Source: Geitlerinema sp. S16 (lineage in GTDB: Bacteria; Cyanobacteriota; Cyanobacteriia; Cyanobacteriales; Geitlerinemataceae). From it: 64,000 bases of DNA. Below, in pieces: positions 51,362 through 60,571 of this stretch. The notes below the pieces were generated by a model. That model made no database searches and was not told the DNA's origin. It saw only the letters and a list, made by a program, of their open reading frames with translations. Location: NCBI GenBank assembly GCA_011390275.1, contig JAABST010000020.1, forward strand, positions 16,965 through 80,964, given 5' to 3'. Both the position numbers and the translations under genes were made by a program. The first letter of the stretch is position 1, and each line of letters opens with the position of its first letter.

Positions 51362-52450
51362 ATGACAAAGAAACGACTGGGTGTATTGACCAGCGGCGGA
51401 GACTGCCCAGGCTTGAATGCCGCGATCCGTGCCGTGGTGAGCCATGCCAAACTCTCCTATGGCTGGGAAGTTCTCGGGATTCCCTACGGGACTCAAGGCT
51501 TGATGGACCGAAAGCCCGCGATCGAGCTAACCGCCCACGGCCTGGATTTGCGCGGGATCGACCCGCTGTTAAACATGGGGGGAACCATCCTGGGATCGAT
51601 CAACAAAGGCGATACGATCGCCAATACCGATAAAATTCTGGCAGGATGTGAGGCGCTCGGACTCGATGCCATCGTGGCGATCGGCGGCGATGGTAGCCTC
51701 TCAATTTTGTCCGAGTTGGCGAAACGCGGTGGCTGGAAACTGATCGGCATCCCCAAAACGATCGATAACGATGTGGGTCTAACGGAACGGGCGATCGGCT
51801 TTGATACGGCGGTTAATACTGTGGTTGATGCCCTGCAAAAACTGAGTAGCACGGCGGCGAGTCACGATCGCGTCATGGTGGTCGAAACGATGGGACGCAC
51901 CGCCGGACACCTTGCGCTCAATGCCGGGATTGCTGGAGGTGCCGATGTGATTTTGATCCCGGAAGTGCCTTACACCGTCGAAGGGATCTGCAACAAAATT
52001 CATGAGTTGCACGAAACCTGGAAACAGAATTTTGCTCTCGTGGTAGTCGCAGAAGGCGCAAGAACCTTGGCCGGGGAATCGCGAAAATATACCGATCTCC
52101 AGGGCAACAAGCGTTTACGGGGCATCGGTGACTATATTGCCGATAGCTTGTCGCAATGTATGAATAACCGGGTGGAAGTGCGGGTGACGGTGCTGGGGCA
52201 TGTGCAGCGCGGCGGAATGCCATCGGCGCTGGATCGCATCCTGGCTTCATCGTTTGGCCGTGCCGCTGTGGATCTGGTGGCTGCGGGCGAGTCGGGTCGT
52301 GTGGTGGTCTGGCGCAATGGCGATGTGGACTCGGTTTCGATCGAGGAACTTTGCCTCCACAGTCCCCGCTTGGTTGATCCCTATAGCGGTTTGCTCAAGA
52401 CAGCTCAGGCGATCGGCACTTATGTGGGAGAAGTTGATCACCTTCCCTAA
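51362..52450 (+). CDS. pfkA: 6-phosphofructokinase
   Basis: 362 residues with all PFK signatures: GVLTSGGDCPGLNAAIRAVV, MGGTILGSIN, VAIGGDGSLSIL (108-114) and GIPKTIDNDVGLTERAIGFDTAV. The phosphoryl-donor site reads GGDGS (Gly111), typical of ATP-dependent enzymes, whereas the substrate loop reads PKTIDND (Lys132), as in PPi-type PFKs; this mix defines some group-III ATP-PFKs. It phosphorylates fructose-6-phosphate in glycolysis. A conserved VRVTVLGHVQRGGMPSALDR block is present, and the length fits. Confidence 0.96.
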   Translation: MTKKRLGVLTSGGDCPGLNAAIRAVVSHAKLSYGWEVLGIPYGTQGLMDRKPAIELTAHGLDLRGIDPLLNMGGTILGSINKGDTIANTDKILAGCEALGLDAIVAIGGDGSLSILSELAKRGGWKLIGIPKTIDNDVGLTERAIGFDTAVNTVVDALQKLSSTAASHDRVMVVETMGRTAGHLALNAGIAGGADVILIPEVPYTVEGICNKIHELHETWKQNFALVVVAEGARTLAGESRKYTDLQGNKRLRGIGDYIADSLSQCMNNRVEVRVTVLGHVQRGGMPSALDRILASSFGRAAVDLVAAGESGRVVVWRNGDVDSVSIEELCLHSPRLVDPYSGLLKTAQAIGTYVGEVDHLP

Positions 52451-52469
52451 GGGTTAAATCAAATCGGGG

Positions 52470-53939
52470 CTAGCGATCGTGGCAGCTTGCGGCGGATTCC
52501 GGCTCTCGGCTTGGACTCACGGTTGATGTTGCTGGGGATCGTCCAAATCGTCGCGAGAAACGCCCCGATCGCAGCGCCAGTACAATCAGCGCGATCGCCA
52601 CAACGATCCCCGCTCGGCCATAGTGAAACCCATCCCGTGATAGTTCACCGAGATAGTGCGATCCGCTCAAAATCGTGTGGCCGACCGCACAGATTAGCGC
52701 TGGAACGGTGAGCAGGTGCAGGCGTCGCCAGGTGCGACCGAGCGCGGTTTGGAGGCGATCGACGCTCGTGAGCGCGGCGGGGGTCATGCAGGCGATCGCC
52801 ATGATCCCCGCCAGCAAGCCATAACGATGGATCGGCAGCATAAAGCGAATCGCGTCAAAATTCCAATTGAGCGAATGATCGGCTTGATACCCCAGATGCC
52901 CGATCGCCAGGATAAAGGCCGCCACCCCGATCGCCCGGCGATAGCGCAACGGTGTCGGCCACCAGCGAGCCAGAGGTCGCGCCACCAGCGCCCAGCTTAG
53001 TAAGATCAGGGATGCATGGCCGCTCCAGTCAATCATCGCGTCTGTTCGCAGGATCGTGATCCCCCCGATCGCGATCGCGACGATCCCCGCCGCTCGAAAA
53101 AGCTGACCGCGCCGATCGGCACTCAGCCAACTGGCCGAAAATCCAATTCCCAGCATCACGGGCAACGTTCCCAGCCCAAAGGCCAACATCGTCAGCAATC
53201 CCGCGATCGCCGATCCCGTACCTGCGGCCTTGAGCTGTGCCGCAAATAAAAAACCGCAGGGCATTAATCCCCACAGGCTACCCAACAGGATCGGCCTTAC
53301 CCTCTGAAACGGATGGCCGTGATGACCGTGATCGCCGTGTGCCGAGTGCGCAAAGCGTGACATCCAGACTGAGATTTGCCGATTCAATCCACCGGTTAGG
53401 GGCTGCAAGAGGGGGATTGGCGGCAGTGCTTTTGGGTTAACCTGCATCACGCCAAACCAAACCAGCAAGAGACCGGTGGCGATCGCAACGACTTGACGTA
53501 ACCCGCTACCGACACCGGCCAGTTGTCCCCCCGCGATCGTCGCTTCGCCAATTCCGCCGAGAATCCCCCCGACGATCGCATACCCCAACAGTCGCCCCAG
53601 ATTAAGCCAAAGCTGAAACGACCAGTGGGGCGATCGATCATCCGTTTGGGAAGTAACGAGCCTCGGGTCGCCATCAGCATGGCTGACATTCGCGGCTTGA
53701 ATATCTTCATCTCTTGACTTTGCGATCGGATCTTCCCTTGTATCACTGACGTTATTGCTGACGGCATCACTGACATCTGTGAGACTAAACGCGACGACCA
53801 ACGGCCCACACATCCCAGCGCAATGACCAAAGCTCCCCAGAAAACCCAGCACCAAAATAGGGAAAAGATTCAGTAGTTGCCCCGAGACGGAGGACATCAG
53901 GGTAAAGCTAGAATTCATCAAGCTAGCGGCGATCGTCAT
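52470..53939 (-). CDS. SafE/UreH-like exporter fused to a ferric-reductase-like membrane domain
   Basis: 489 residues; an ATG at 53918 is an alternative start. The N-terminal part has FPILVLGFLGSFGHCAGMCGPLVVAFSL, the hallmark of the SafE/UreH-type transporter group, and SLWGLMPCGFLFAAQLKA in the second half of that domain. The cytoplasmic loop HSAHGDHGHHGHPF is rich in histidine and suggests metal handling. From about 300 on a second membrane unit appears (WSGHASLILLSWALVARPLARWW, HRYGLLAGIMAIACMTPAAL, WRRLHLLTVPALICAVGH), resembling ferric-reductase/cytochrome b-type domains with paired His. Transport of Ni, Co or other metal, or electron transfer, is inference. Confidence 0.82.
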   Translation of the reverse strand: MTIAASLMNSSFTLMSSVSGQLLNLFPILVLGFLGSFGHCAGMCGPLVVAFSLTDVSDAVSNNVSDTREDPIAKSRDEDIQAANVSHADGDPRLVTSQTDDRSPHWSFQLWLNLGRLLGYAIVGGILGGIGEATIAGGQLAGVGSGLRQVVAIATGLLLVWFGVMQVNPKALPPIPLLQPLTGGLNRQISVWMSRFAHSAHGDHGHHGHPFQRVRPILLGSLWGLMPCGFLFAAQLKAAGTGSAIAGLLTMLAFGLGTLPVMLGIGFSASWLSADRRGQLFRAAGIVAIAIGGITILRTDAMIDWSGHASLILLSWALVARPLARWWPTPLRYRRAIGVAAFILAIGHLGYQADHSLNWNFDAIRFMLPIHRYGLLAGIMAIACMTPAALTSVDRLQTALGRTWRRLHLLTVPALICAVGHTILSGSHYLGELSRDGFHYGRAGIVVAIALIVLALRSGRFSRRFGRSPATSTVSPSREPESAASCHDR

Positions 53940-54046
53940 GTCAAATTAGAGTGTGATTCAGGGTTAATCTTAAGGAAAACGGGGAAACGAAAAAACGTTA
54001 AATTTGCAGCCCTGCATGTGCCGTGCTAAAACTTCAGCCCAAACAA

Positions 54047-54081
54047 AAACGCATGTCAACTGAAGCGGTTAACATGCGTTT
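54047..54081 (-). terminator. Rho-independent terminator of gap
   Basis: AAACGCATGT (54047-54056) pairs with ACATGCGTTT (54072-54081), with a further partial GTCAAC/GTTAAC stem inside. On the minus strand it ends in TTTTTGTTT. It lies about 90 bp after the gap stop codon. Confidence 0.8.
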
Positions 54082-54168
54082 AATTTAAATCACAAGACTG
54101 AATTGAGGCGCAAAACAGCGCAGAACAGTAGATCTCTATATAGACTCACTCTCAATCTTGATCGCGGT

Positions 54169-55176
54169 TTACCACTTAGAGGCAATCAGTTCAGCCAAAT
54201 CAACAACACGTTGGCTGTAGCCCCATTCGTTGTCATACCAAGCTACGACTTTCACCATGTCGCCATCCATGACGAGGGTTAGGCTTGAATCGACAACCGA
54301 CGATTCGTTTGTACCCTTGTAGTCCGACGAAACCAGTGGCAGATCGCAGTAACCCAAAATACCTTTCATCGAACCTTCCGCCGCTTTTTTCAGCGTTGCG
54401 TTCAGCTCTTCAAGGAAGGTCGGCTTCTTGATTTGTGCAACGAGGTCAACCACCGAAACGTTCGGGGTCGGTACGCGCAGAGCGATGCCGTTGAGCTTGC
54501 CTGCCATCGCGGGGATGACGAGGGCTACCGCTTTCGCCGCACCGGTAGAGGTGGGGACGATGTTCATGGCCGCAGCACGAGCACGGCGAACATCGCGGTG
54601 ACTTGCGTCGAGTAGACGTTGGTCGCCGGTGTAGCTGTGGGTCGTGGTCATCGTGCCTTTAACGATGCCAAATTCATCGTTTAGGACTTTGACGATCGGG
54701 GCAAGGCAGTTGGTTGTGCAGCTTGCGTTACTGAAAATTTTGTAGGTCGGGTCAAAGTCGTCGCTGTTGACGCCCATGACGTAGGTTCCGATGCCGCCAC
54801 CCTTACCAGGAGCTGTAATCAGAACTTTTTTCGCACCCGCTTCGATGTGCTTGGATGCACCTTCTTCGGTTACGAATACCCCTGTTGATTCGATGATGAG
54901 ATCAACATCCCATTCTTTCCAGGGGAGGTTGAGCGGATTCCGATCGCTAACGCACTTGATGGTCTTGCCGTTGGCCGTGATCGAGTTGCTGTCGCAGCTG
55001 ATTTCGGCATCGAGCTTACCGAGCATCGTGTCGTATTTCAGCAAGTGCGAGTTTGTTTGCGGGTCAGAGGTGTCATTGAGACCCACGACTTCCAATTGGC
55101 TGTTTTCTCGCGTCAGCCAGCAGCGCAAAAAGTTTCGGCCAATCCGTCCGAAACCGTTGATCGCGACTCTAATCAC
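54169..55176 (-). CDS. gap2: NAD(P)-dependent glyceraldehyde-3-phosphate dehydrogenase, Gap2 type
   Basis: 335 residues from a GTG at 55176 ([20 protein letters not shown]), with GGAGGT eight bases upstream; the seven codons before it encode the ribosome site itself. The cofactor motif GFGRIGR and [20 protein letters not shown], the catalytic [13 protein letters not shown] and the tail [15 protein letters not shown] are all present. The start region resembles cyanobacterial Gap2, the Calvin-cycle and gluconeogenic enzyme that can use NADPH, rather than the NAD-specific Gap1. Strong divergent promoters with murC are likely. Confidence 0.95.
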   Translation of the reverse strand: MIRVAINGFGRIGRNFLRCWLTRENSQLEVVGLNDTSDPQTNSHLLKYDTMLGKLDAEISCDSNSITANGKTIKCVSDRNPLNLPWKEWDVDLIIESTGVFVTEEGASKHIEAGAKKVLITAPGKGGGIGTYVMGVNSDDFDPTYKIFSNASCTTNCLAPIVKVLNDEFGIVKGTMTTTHSYTGDQRLLDASHRDVRRARAAAMNIVPTSTGAAKAVALVIPAMAGKLNGIALRVPTPNVSVVDLVAQIKKPTFLEELNATLKKAAEGSMKGILGYCDLPLVSSDYKGTNESSVVDSSLTLVMDGDMVKVVAWYDNEWGYSQRVVDLAELIASKW

Positions 55177-55639
55177 TGTGTTTTGACCTCCTATCACAAT
55201 GGCTCTCCGTTACAGTCATCGAGTGACAGTTGAGGAATATGCCGGTATTTATCTTTAACTTTAAAGACTCCGTTCCGATTAATTAATGTTGTGAATAACG
55301 ATCCTGGGGATCGAGGCTCAAATGAATTAATTGAATACCGGAGTGAGGCGAACGGTGTCCGCTCCCAGACTTTAATTTTTCCTGATGCGCCAAACCCTGA
55401 CTCAGAATAAGTTTAAGGTCATTCGGCTGATTAACTTTCAACCGCTTGGCGCTTCAGTGACTCTAATAATATCGCAAAGGTCGTACATTTCTGCATGATG
55501 ATCGAGATGATTAAAGCGAAATTGTCATGTGGGGAAGTCTTAAGCGAGCGGACATCTGAAATATGAGCTTGGTATGCGAAAAAACCCTGATATGATATCG
55601 CGTGTCAATCGGAGAGTTAAGTAATACAAGGAGCCGAAG
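55177..55639. other. Divergent promoter region gap2/murC
   Basis: 463 bp with many A+T-rich stretches. It holds a candidate murC promoter (55569-55596). The gap2 side must hold a strong promoter, which I did not pin down. No gene is seen. Confidence 0.5.
55569..55596 (+). promoter_or_regulatory. Candidate promoter of murC
   Basis: TTGGTA (55569-55574), a 16-bp spacer and TATGAT (55591-55596), about 40 bp before the murC start, whose ribosome site AAGGAG is clear. Confidence 0.45.
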
Positions 55640-57124
55640 ATGCCGAAATCCGTGGACTTTAGCGGCAGACCATTTCATTTCATCGGAATTGGTGGCATCG
55701 GGATGTCGGCGATCGCCCATATTCTTACGGAACGGCAGCTTCCTGTTTTTGGCTCAGATCTAAAGCAATCGCACATCACCGAGCGCCTAGAAGCGCGGGG
55801 TGCGCATATCTTCTGGCAGCAAGATGCGATGAATTTTGATCGCTGGCGATCGCAGCCTGCGACTTCCGCTGCGACCGTAGCGTTAGACCCGTTAGACGCG
55901 CTAGACACATCTTGCACCAAGCTACCGCAGGTGGTTTGCTCGACGGCGATCAATGAGTCCAATTCGGAATACTGCGCGGCGCGGGAATTGGGCTGCGAGA
56001 TTTTTCACCGATCGGACGTGCTGGCGGCGCTGATTGCCGAACACGAAAGTATTGCCGTGGCTGGAACCCACGGAAAAACCACGACGAGTAGCGCCCTTGG
56101 GTATACGCTCGTTCAGGCGGGGCTTGACCCAACGATCGTGATTGGCGGTGAGGTGAATGCTTGGGGGGGGAATGCTCGGGCGGGTCATAGCGCTCATCTC
56201 GTCGCGGAGGCGGATGAATCCGATGGATCGCTGGTGAAGTTTCGCGCCAAGATCGGCATTATTACGAATATTGAACTCGATCACCCTGATCGCTATACCG
56301 GTTTAGCCGAAACGATCGAGGTGTTTAAAAGCTTTGAGCGCCATACCGATCGCATTGTGGCCTCGATCGACTGTCCCACGGTTCAGGCGCATTTTCAGCC
56401 CGATGTCAGCTATAGCCTCGATCGCAGCTCAGGCGCCGACTACAGCGCTGATGAGATTCAGTATGGCGCTGCGGGGACAACGGCTCAGATTTGGGAGCGG
56501 GGTGAGTGTTTGGGACGGCTTAATCTCAAGCTACTCGGGGCGCATAACCTGAGCAATGCGTTGGCGGTGATCGCTGTGGCGCGAATGCTGGAGGTGGAGT
56601 TTGCGACGATCGCGTCGGCTCTGGCTGAATTTAGCGGAGCGCGACGACGCTTCGAGCTACGCGGCACGATCGACGATATCCAATTTATCGACGACTACGC
56701 GCACCATCCCAGCGAAATCGAAGCAACCCTAAAGGCGGCACGCCTGCGGGCGAGCGCGACAACACCAGCTCGCCGGGTGGTCGCCGTGTTCCAGCCCCAC
56801 CGCTACAGCCGCACCCAAGCCTTTTTCAAGGAGTTTGCGGCCTCTCTCGCTAGCGCTGATGTGATCGTTCTCAGTGATATCTACAGCGCGGGGGAAGCAT
56901 CGATCGCAGGGGTCAGCGGCCAGGATTTAGCCGATGAGGTCGCACGACAAGCTGGACGCACGGAGGACGTATACTATCGCGCTACGCTGGAGGAAATCAC
57001 CAAATTGCTTAGTAAAACGCTCAGAATGGGAGACTTTGTCCTGTTTTTGGGAGCGGGTAATCTCAATCAAATTATTCCGGATACGATCGAGGCGTATCGA
57101 AATCAACAGGTATCCTCAAGTTAA
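55640..57124 (+). CDS. murC: UDP-N-acetylmuramate-L-alanine ligase
   Basis: 494 residues from the ATG at 55640, with AAGGAG six bases upstream. It shows FHFIGIGGIGMSAIAHIL, the ATP motif SIAVAGTHGKTTTSSALGYTLV, HLVAEADESDGSLVKF, LLGAHNLSNALAVIAVARML and DDYAHHPSEIEATLKAAR. It ligates L-alanine to UDP-MurNAc in the cytoplasm, the first peptide step of peptidoglycan. Followed 286 bp later by murB on the same strand; no gene lies in that gap. Confidence 0.97.
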   Translation: MPKSVDFSGRPFHFIGIGGIGMSAIAHILTERQLPVFGSDLKQSHITERLEARGAHIFWQQDAMNFDRWRSQPATSAATVALDPLDALDTSCTKLPQVVCSTAINESNSEYCAARELGCEIFHRSDVLAALIAEHESIAVAGTHGKTTTSSALGYTLVQAGLDPTIVIGGEVNAWGGNARAGHSAHLVAEADESDGSLVKFRAKIGIITNIELDHPDRYTGLAETIEVFKSFERHTDRIVASIDCPTVQAHFQPDVSYSLDRSSGADYSADEIQYGAAGTTAQIWERGECLGRLNLKLLGAHNLSNALAVIAVARMLEVEFATIASALAEFSGARRRFELRGTIDDIQFIDDYAHHPSEIEATLKAARLRASATTPARRVVAVFQPHRYSRTQAFFKEFAASLASADVIVLSDIYSAGEASIAGVSGQDLADEVARQAGRTEDVYYRATLEEITKLLSKTLRMGDFVLFLGAGNLNQIIPDTIEAYRNQQVSSS

Positions 57125-57410
57125 CCGCAACTGACCGGTATCCTGCATAGCGTCATCACTTGACACCACACAGTACAATCCAGACGATATCCATCTCGAT
57201 CGTCGTCTCACCCGCGTTTAAAACCTTTGGATAACAGGGTTTTTGTATCTATGTCAGCAAAATTGAGCGTTCTGCGCTATTTTTCAGGCGTTATCTGTTA
57301 GAGCGCATCACCAAATCGGTTCACCCTACGCTCTCATCATGCATCTCACCGCTCGGCTTTCGCGATCGCGCCCCAGCGATTTCCCCTACATTCCAACCAA
57401 TTAACGATCT

Positions 57411-58406
57411 ATGGCTGTTTCACGCAACACCCTCTCGCTCACCGTTGACCGTATACGGGGCGATCGCCACGGCGATGCGGCAGCAACAGATGTCCTTTCT
57501 CAGCCGATCGCGATTGCCGATAGTTGCGCGATTCATGCCAACGTCAGCCTTGCCAAGCTGACCTCGTTTCGGGTGGGGGGACAAGCGCAGTGGTTTGTGA
57601 CGCCGCGATCGATTGAGGAGCTACAGCGAAGCTTGCAGTGGGCCGAAGCCGAAGGGCTACCCGTAACGTTTCTCGGAGCGGGATCAAATTTACTGGTGAG
57701 CGATCGGGGAATTCCAGGCTTGACGATCGCCGCCAAGGAATTGCGCCTCTTTCGTCGAGATGATGAGCAGGGTCAGATCACGATTGGTGCGGGTGAGCCG
57801 CTGCCTCGTGTGGCCTGGAAGCTGGCCAAGATGGGCTGGAGCGGCTTTGAATGGGTGGTCGGAATTCCGGGGACAATCGGCGGAGCGGTCGTCATGAACG
57901 CCGGAGCGCATCAAAGCTGTGTCGCCGATAATCTTATCTCGATCGAAACGCTGAATCCTTCGGGACAACGCGAGATCCTAACCCGTGAGGATTTGCAGTA
58001 CGCCTACCGCTCATCGAGCCTGCAACACCAGCCGCGCCTTGTCCTCAATGCCACCTTTCAATTTGAACCCGGCCACGACCCGCAGATCCTCAAAGCCTCG
58101 ACCAGCCACCATCTGCACCATCGCCACACCACCCAGCCATATACCCGTCCCAGTTGCGGCAGCGTCTTTCGCAACCCCGACTCTTATACGGCGGGCTGGC
58201 TGATCGAGCGCTGCGATCTCAAAGGCTTCCAGCTTGGCGGCGCGGAGGTTTCGGAGCAGCACGCCAACTTCATCCTCAATGCTGGCAATGCAACGGCCAC
58301 CGACATTTTTCAGTTAATTCACCATGTGCGCTCTACGGTGCATGATCAGTGGTCGGTCTGGCTTCACCCAGAAGTGAAAACGATCGGCGAATTTCCAGCC
58401 CTCTAA
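57411..58406 (+). CDS. murB: UDP-N-acetylenolpyruvoylglucosamine reductase
   Basis: 331 residues. FAD-binding motifs: [67 protein letters not shown]; the catalytic region [26 protein letters not shown] with the Ser, and [23 protein letters not shown]. It reduces the enolpyruvyl group to make UDP-MurNAc, the substrate of MurC next door. An N-terminal leader of about 45 residues precedes the fold. Confidence 0.97.
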   Translation: MAVSRNTLSLTVDRIRGDRHGDAAATDVLSQPIAIADSCAIHANVSLAKLTSFRVGGQAQWFVTPRSIEELQRSLQWAEAEGLPVTFLGAGSNLLVSDRGIPGLTIAAKELRLFRRDDEQGQITIGAGEPLPRVAWKLAKMGWSGFEWVVGIPGTIGGAVVMNAGAHQSCVADNLISIETLNPSGQREILTREDLQYAYRSSSLQHQPRLVLNATFQFEPGHDPQILKASTSHHLHHRHTTQPYTRPSCGSVFRNPDSYTAGWLIERCDLKGFQLGGAEVSEQHANFILNAGNATATDIFQLIHHVRSTVHDQWSVWLHPEVKTIGEFPAL

Positions 58407-58630
58407 TCATCTTGAACCCACGGCTGTCTGCTCTGTGAGTTGCATTGTGAGTCGCGCGATGAATCGCGCCATGAGTTGTGGATTGATCTGCGACTTCGAC
58501 CGCAGGGCGTTAAGATGAGACAATCAATTTTTCGAGTTGGCGATCGTTGATGGATTTCTCATCCATAGCCCACCGATCGCGAATGCGAGTTTTCGAGTTT
58601 ACCTACAGAGTCACTAACGAGATCGTCACT

Positions 58631-58966
58631 ATGGCAGGAACAGGATTCGGCCTCGGCAAGATGAAAGAACTGGCCGATGCGTTCAAAAAAGCGCAGCAGG
58701 TTCAGGAAGGTGCAAAGCAGTTGCAAGCAGACCTTGATGCGATGGAAATCGAGGGTAAATCCAGTGATGGCTTGGTGACGGTTACTCTCAGCGGCAACCA
58801 AGAGCCACGCGGAGCATCGATCGCGCCGGAAGCCCTCGCCAAGGATGCTGAAACGGTCTCGAAGCTGATCACCGAAGCAATGACCGATGCCTACAATCAA
58901 TCGACCGCAACGATGCGCGAGAAAATGGAAGAGCTAACCGGCGGTTTAAATCTACCCGGTTTTTAG
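58631..58966 (+). CDS. YbaB/EbfC-family nucleoid-associated protein
   Basis: 111 residues from the ATG at 58631 ([25 protein letters not shown]); an upstream ATG at 58547 gives an untypical leader. It is the usual length, with the central [22 protein letters not shown] and a helical ending [17 protein letters not shown]. Members form tweezer-like dimers that bind DNA. In other bacteria it is linked with dnaX/recR; here it follows murB, a linkage common in cyanobacteria. Confidence 0.93.
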   Translation: MAGTGFGLGKMKELADAFKKAQQVQEGAKQLQADLDAMEIEGKSSDGLVTVTLSGNQEPRGASIAPEALAKDAETVSKLITEAMTDAYNQSTATMREKMEELTGGLNLPGF

Positions 58967-59026
58967 TCGGATCGGTTCCTCCAAGCATCAATCTGTCAGC
59001 TCTGATTGAATTCAAGGCATGACGTA

Positions 59027-59075
59027 GAAAAGCCCCGTGAGCAAGCTGAATTTCAGTCAAGTCACAGGGCTTTTC
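59027..59075. terminator. Bidirectional terminator between ybaB and the pentapeptide gene
   Basis: GAAAAGCCCCGTGA (59027-59040) pairs with TCACAGGGCTTTTC (59062-59075) at 13 of 14 positions plus one wobble, with a CTGAATTTCAG palindrome inside. T-runs occur on both strands. Confidence 0.85.
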
Positions 59076-59126
59076 GCCTTGAATTGTTTCGCTTTGAGTG
59101 ATTTCGCCTTGAGCGAATCATCATGC

Positions 59127-59978
59127 TCACGCACGCCGCTCGCCGAACGTACTGCCATCTGGCATGATCGTATTTTCGAGATTGGCGTGCCGGAAATTCG
59201 TTTTATTGATATTGGCGCTCATCAGTACCGCATCCTTGAGGATCGCGCCGGTTAGGTTCGACCAATTGAGTTTGGTGCGGTACAAACTGGCTCCCGAGAG
59301 GTCGGCATCGCGTAAGGTTGACCAGCTTAGATTGGCCGCCCGGAGCTGTGCCTTGGTGAGGTTTGTTCCGGTCAGGTTTGCGCCGCTGAGTTTGGCAAAG
59401 CTCAGATCCACCTCGCTAAAGTTCGCCCGCGTCAGATTCGCGCCATTGAGCATCGACTTAATTAACGTTGCCCCCTGAAAGTTGGCGTCATTGAGCAGGG
59501 CGATCGTTAAATTCACATTTTCCAGATTAGCGCCCGCTAGGTTTGCGCCCGTGAGGTTCGATCGGCTCATGTTCGCACTGTGCAGGATCGCCTCCTCCAA
59601 TTGAGCGCCGCTAAAGTCCACCTCGTTCAGCACCGCATCCGACAAATCCGCCTTTTTCAGCAGCACACCCGGCAGACGCGCACCCCGGCAGTTCGATTCC
59701 ACTAAGCACGCCTCACTCAAATCAACGCGCACCATACGGGTTGAAATCAGATTGGCATTTTCCAGATTGGCTTTTTTGAGATTCGCCCCTTGAAATTTGG
59801 CTTCCCGAAAGTTGGCATTTTCGAGGTTCGCCCCCTCTAAGTTGACTTGGGTAAAGCTCGATTGCTTGAAATCTGCCCCTTTGAATGACATGCCACGCAA
59901 GTCGAGCTTCCCAAAATTTTGCTCACGAAAGTCGCGCTCTCCGGCTTCGTATCGCTGCACTAGTTCTTTGGCTTCCAT
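59127..59978 (-). CDS. Pentapeptide-repeat protein
   Basis: 283 residues from the ATG at 59978 (MEAKELVQRYEAGERDFRE), the usual leader of cyanobacterial pentapeptide proteins; an ATG at 60092 is in frame, but a TACTATA box lies between. Residues about 20-280 are A(D/N)LxX repeats, roughly 45-50 in number, that form a right-handed quadrilateral beta-helix. No other domain is seen. Members vary from DNA-gyrase mimics to proteins of unknown role; nothing here fixes it. Confidence 0.92.
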   Translation of the reverse strand: MEAKELVQRYEAGERDFREQNFGKLDLRGMSFKGADFKQSSFTQVNLEGANLENANFREAKFQGANLKKANLENANLISTRMVRVDLSEACLVESNCRGARLPGVLLKKADLSDAVLNEVDFSGAQLEEAILHSANMSRSNLTGANLAGANLENVNLTIALLNDANFQGATLIKSMLNGANLTRANFSEVDLSFAKLSGANLTGTNLTKAQLRAANLSWSTLRDADLSGASLYRTKLNWSNLTGAILKDAVLMSANINKTNFRHANLENTIMPDGSTFGERRA

Positions 59979-60571
59979 GCGGTATCTGGCTCCCTCTCGG
60001 TGTCGATCGCAGGTCTCATCTCGACAGCGTTTCGCATCTATATAGTAAGGGGGGATGGGTAATCTCAGGGGGGAGACTGTAGATTCTGTCATAGAGTAAT
60101 GGGGATAAATTTCGGAGTGTTTCGGTGTGGGGCAGACTCAGTGGGTAGTGCTCATTCTTGTCCGGGGCGATCGTGTGGTTCCGAATCGACTTTCTGCTAA
60201 GTTGATTCAGGACAGGCGAAGCTGATACTTCGTTGTTATCATCGCTGGGCGACCTAAAACGGCTGACAGATGCGAAGACACCGCTTGGGCATAGGCTCAA
60301 CGCATCGCATCGCGGTCTACCAGTTGAGCGATCGAGCGAACTAGCAAAATGACTGACTCGCTCGACGCCTCCCCAGACTGTGATGGGGAGAGGACGCCAA
60401 CCATAACCACCACCACATATCATCGAGAACTGTGTGAGATAAAACGCACTGTTGTAGGTCTTGTGCGATCGGTTTTGTGACCCATTGCACGAGCTGAAAC
60501 AAAGCCGATCGCAACCATCGAGTCGGTGAGCAGTTGCTGGGATACTCCACTTTTCAGAGAGAACGAGAAAA
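59979..60571. other. Divergent intergenic region before ilvD
   Basis: 593 bp between the pentapeptide gene and ilvD. No coding frame is supported. On the minus strand, GCTCAACTGGTAGACC near 60318-60334 resembles a tRNA D-arm, but no T-arm or acceptor fits, so it is not a tRNA gene. The part nearest ilvD presumably holds a long 5' leader. Confidence 0.45.

Noticed and set aside
60310..60400. D-arm-like GCTCAACTGGTAGACC on the minus strand, possible tRNA
   Set aside because: No matching acceptor stem, anticodon arm or TTCGA T-loop at the right distances.
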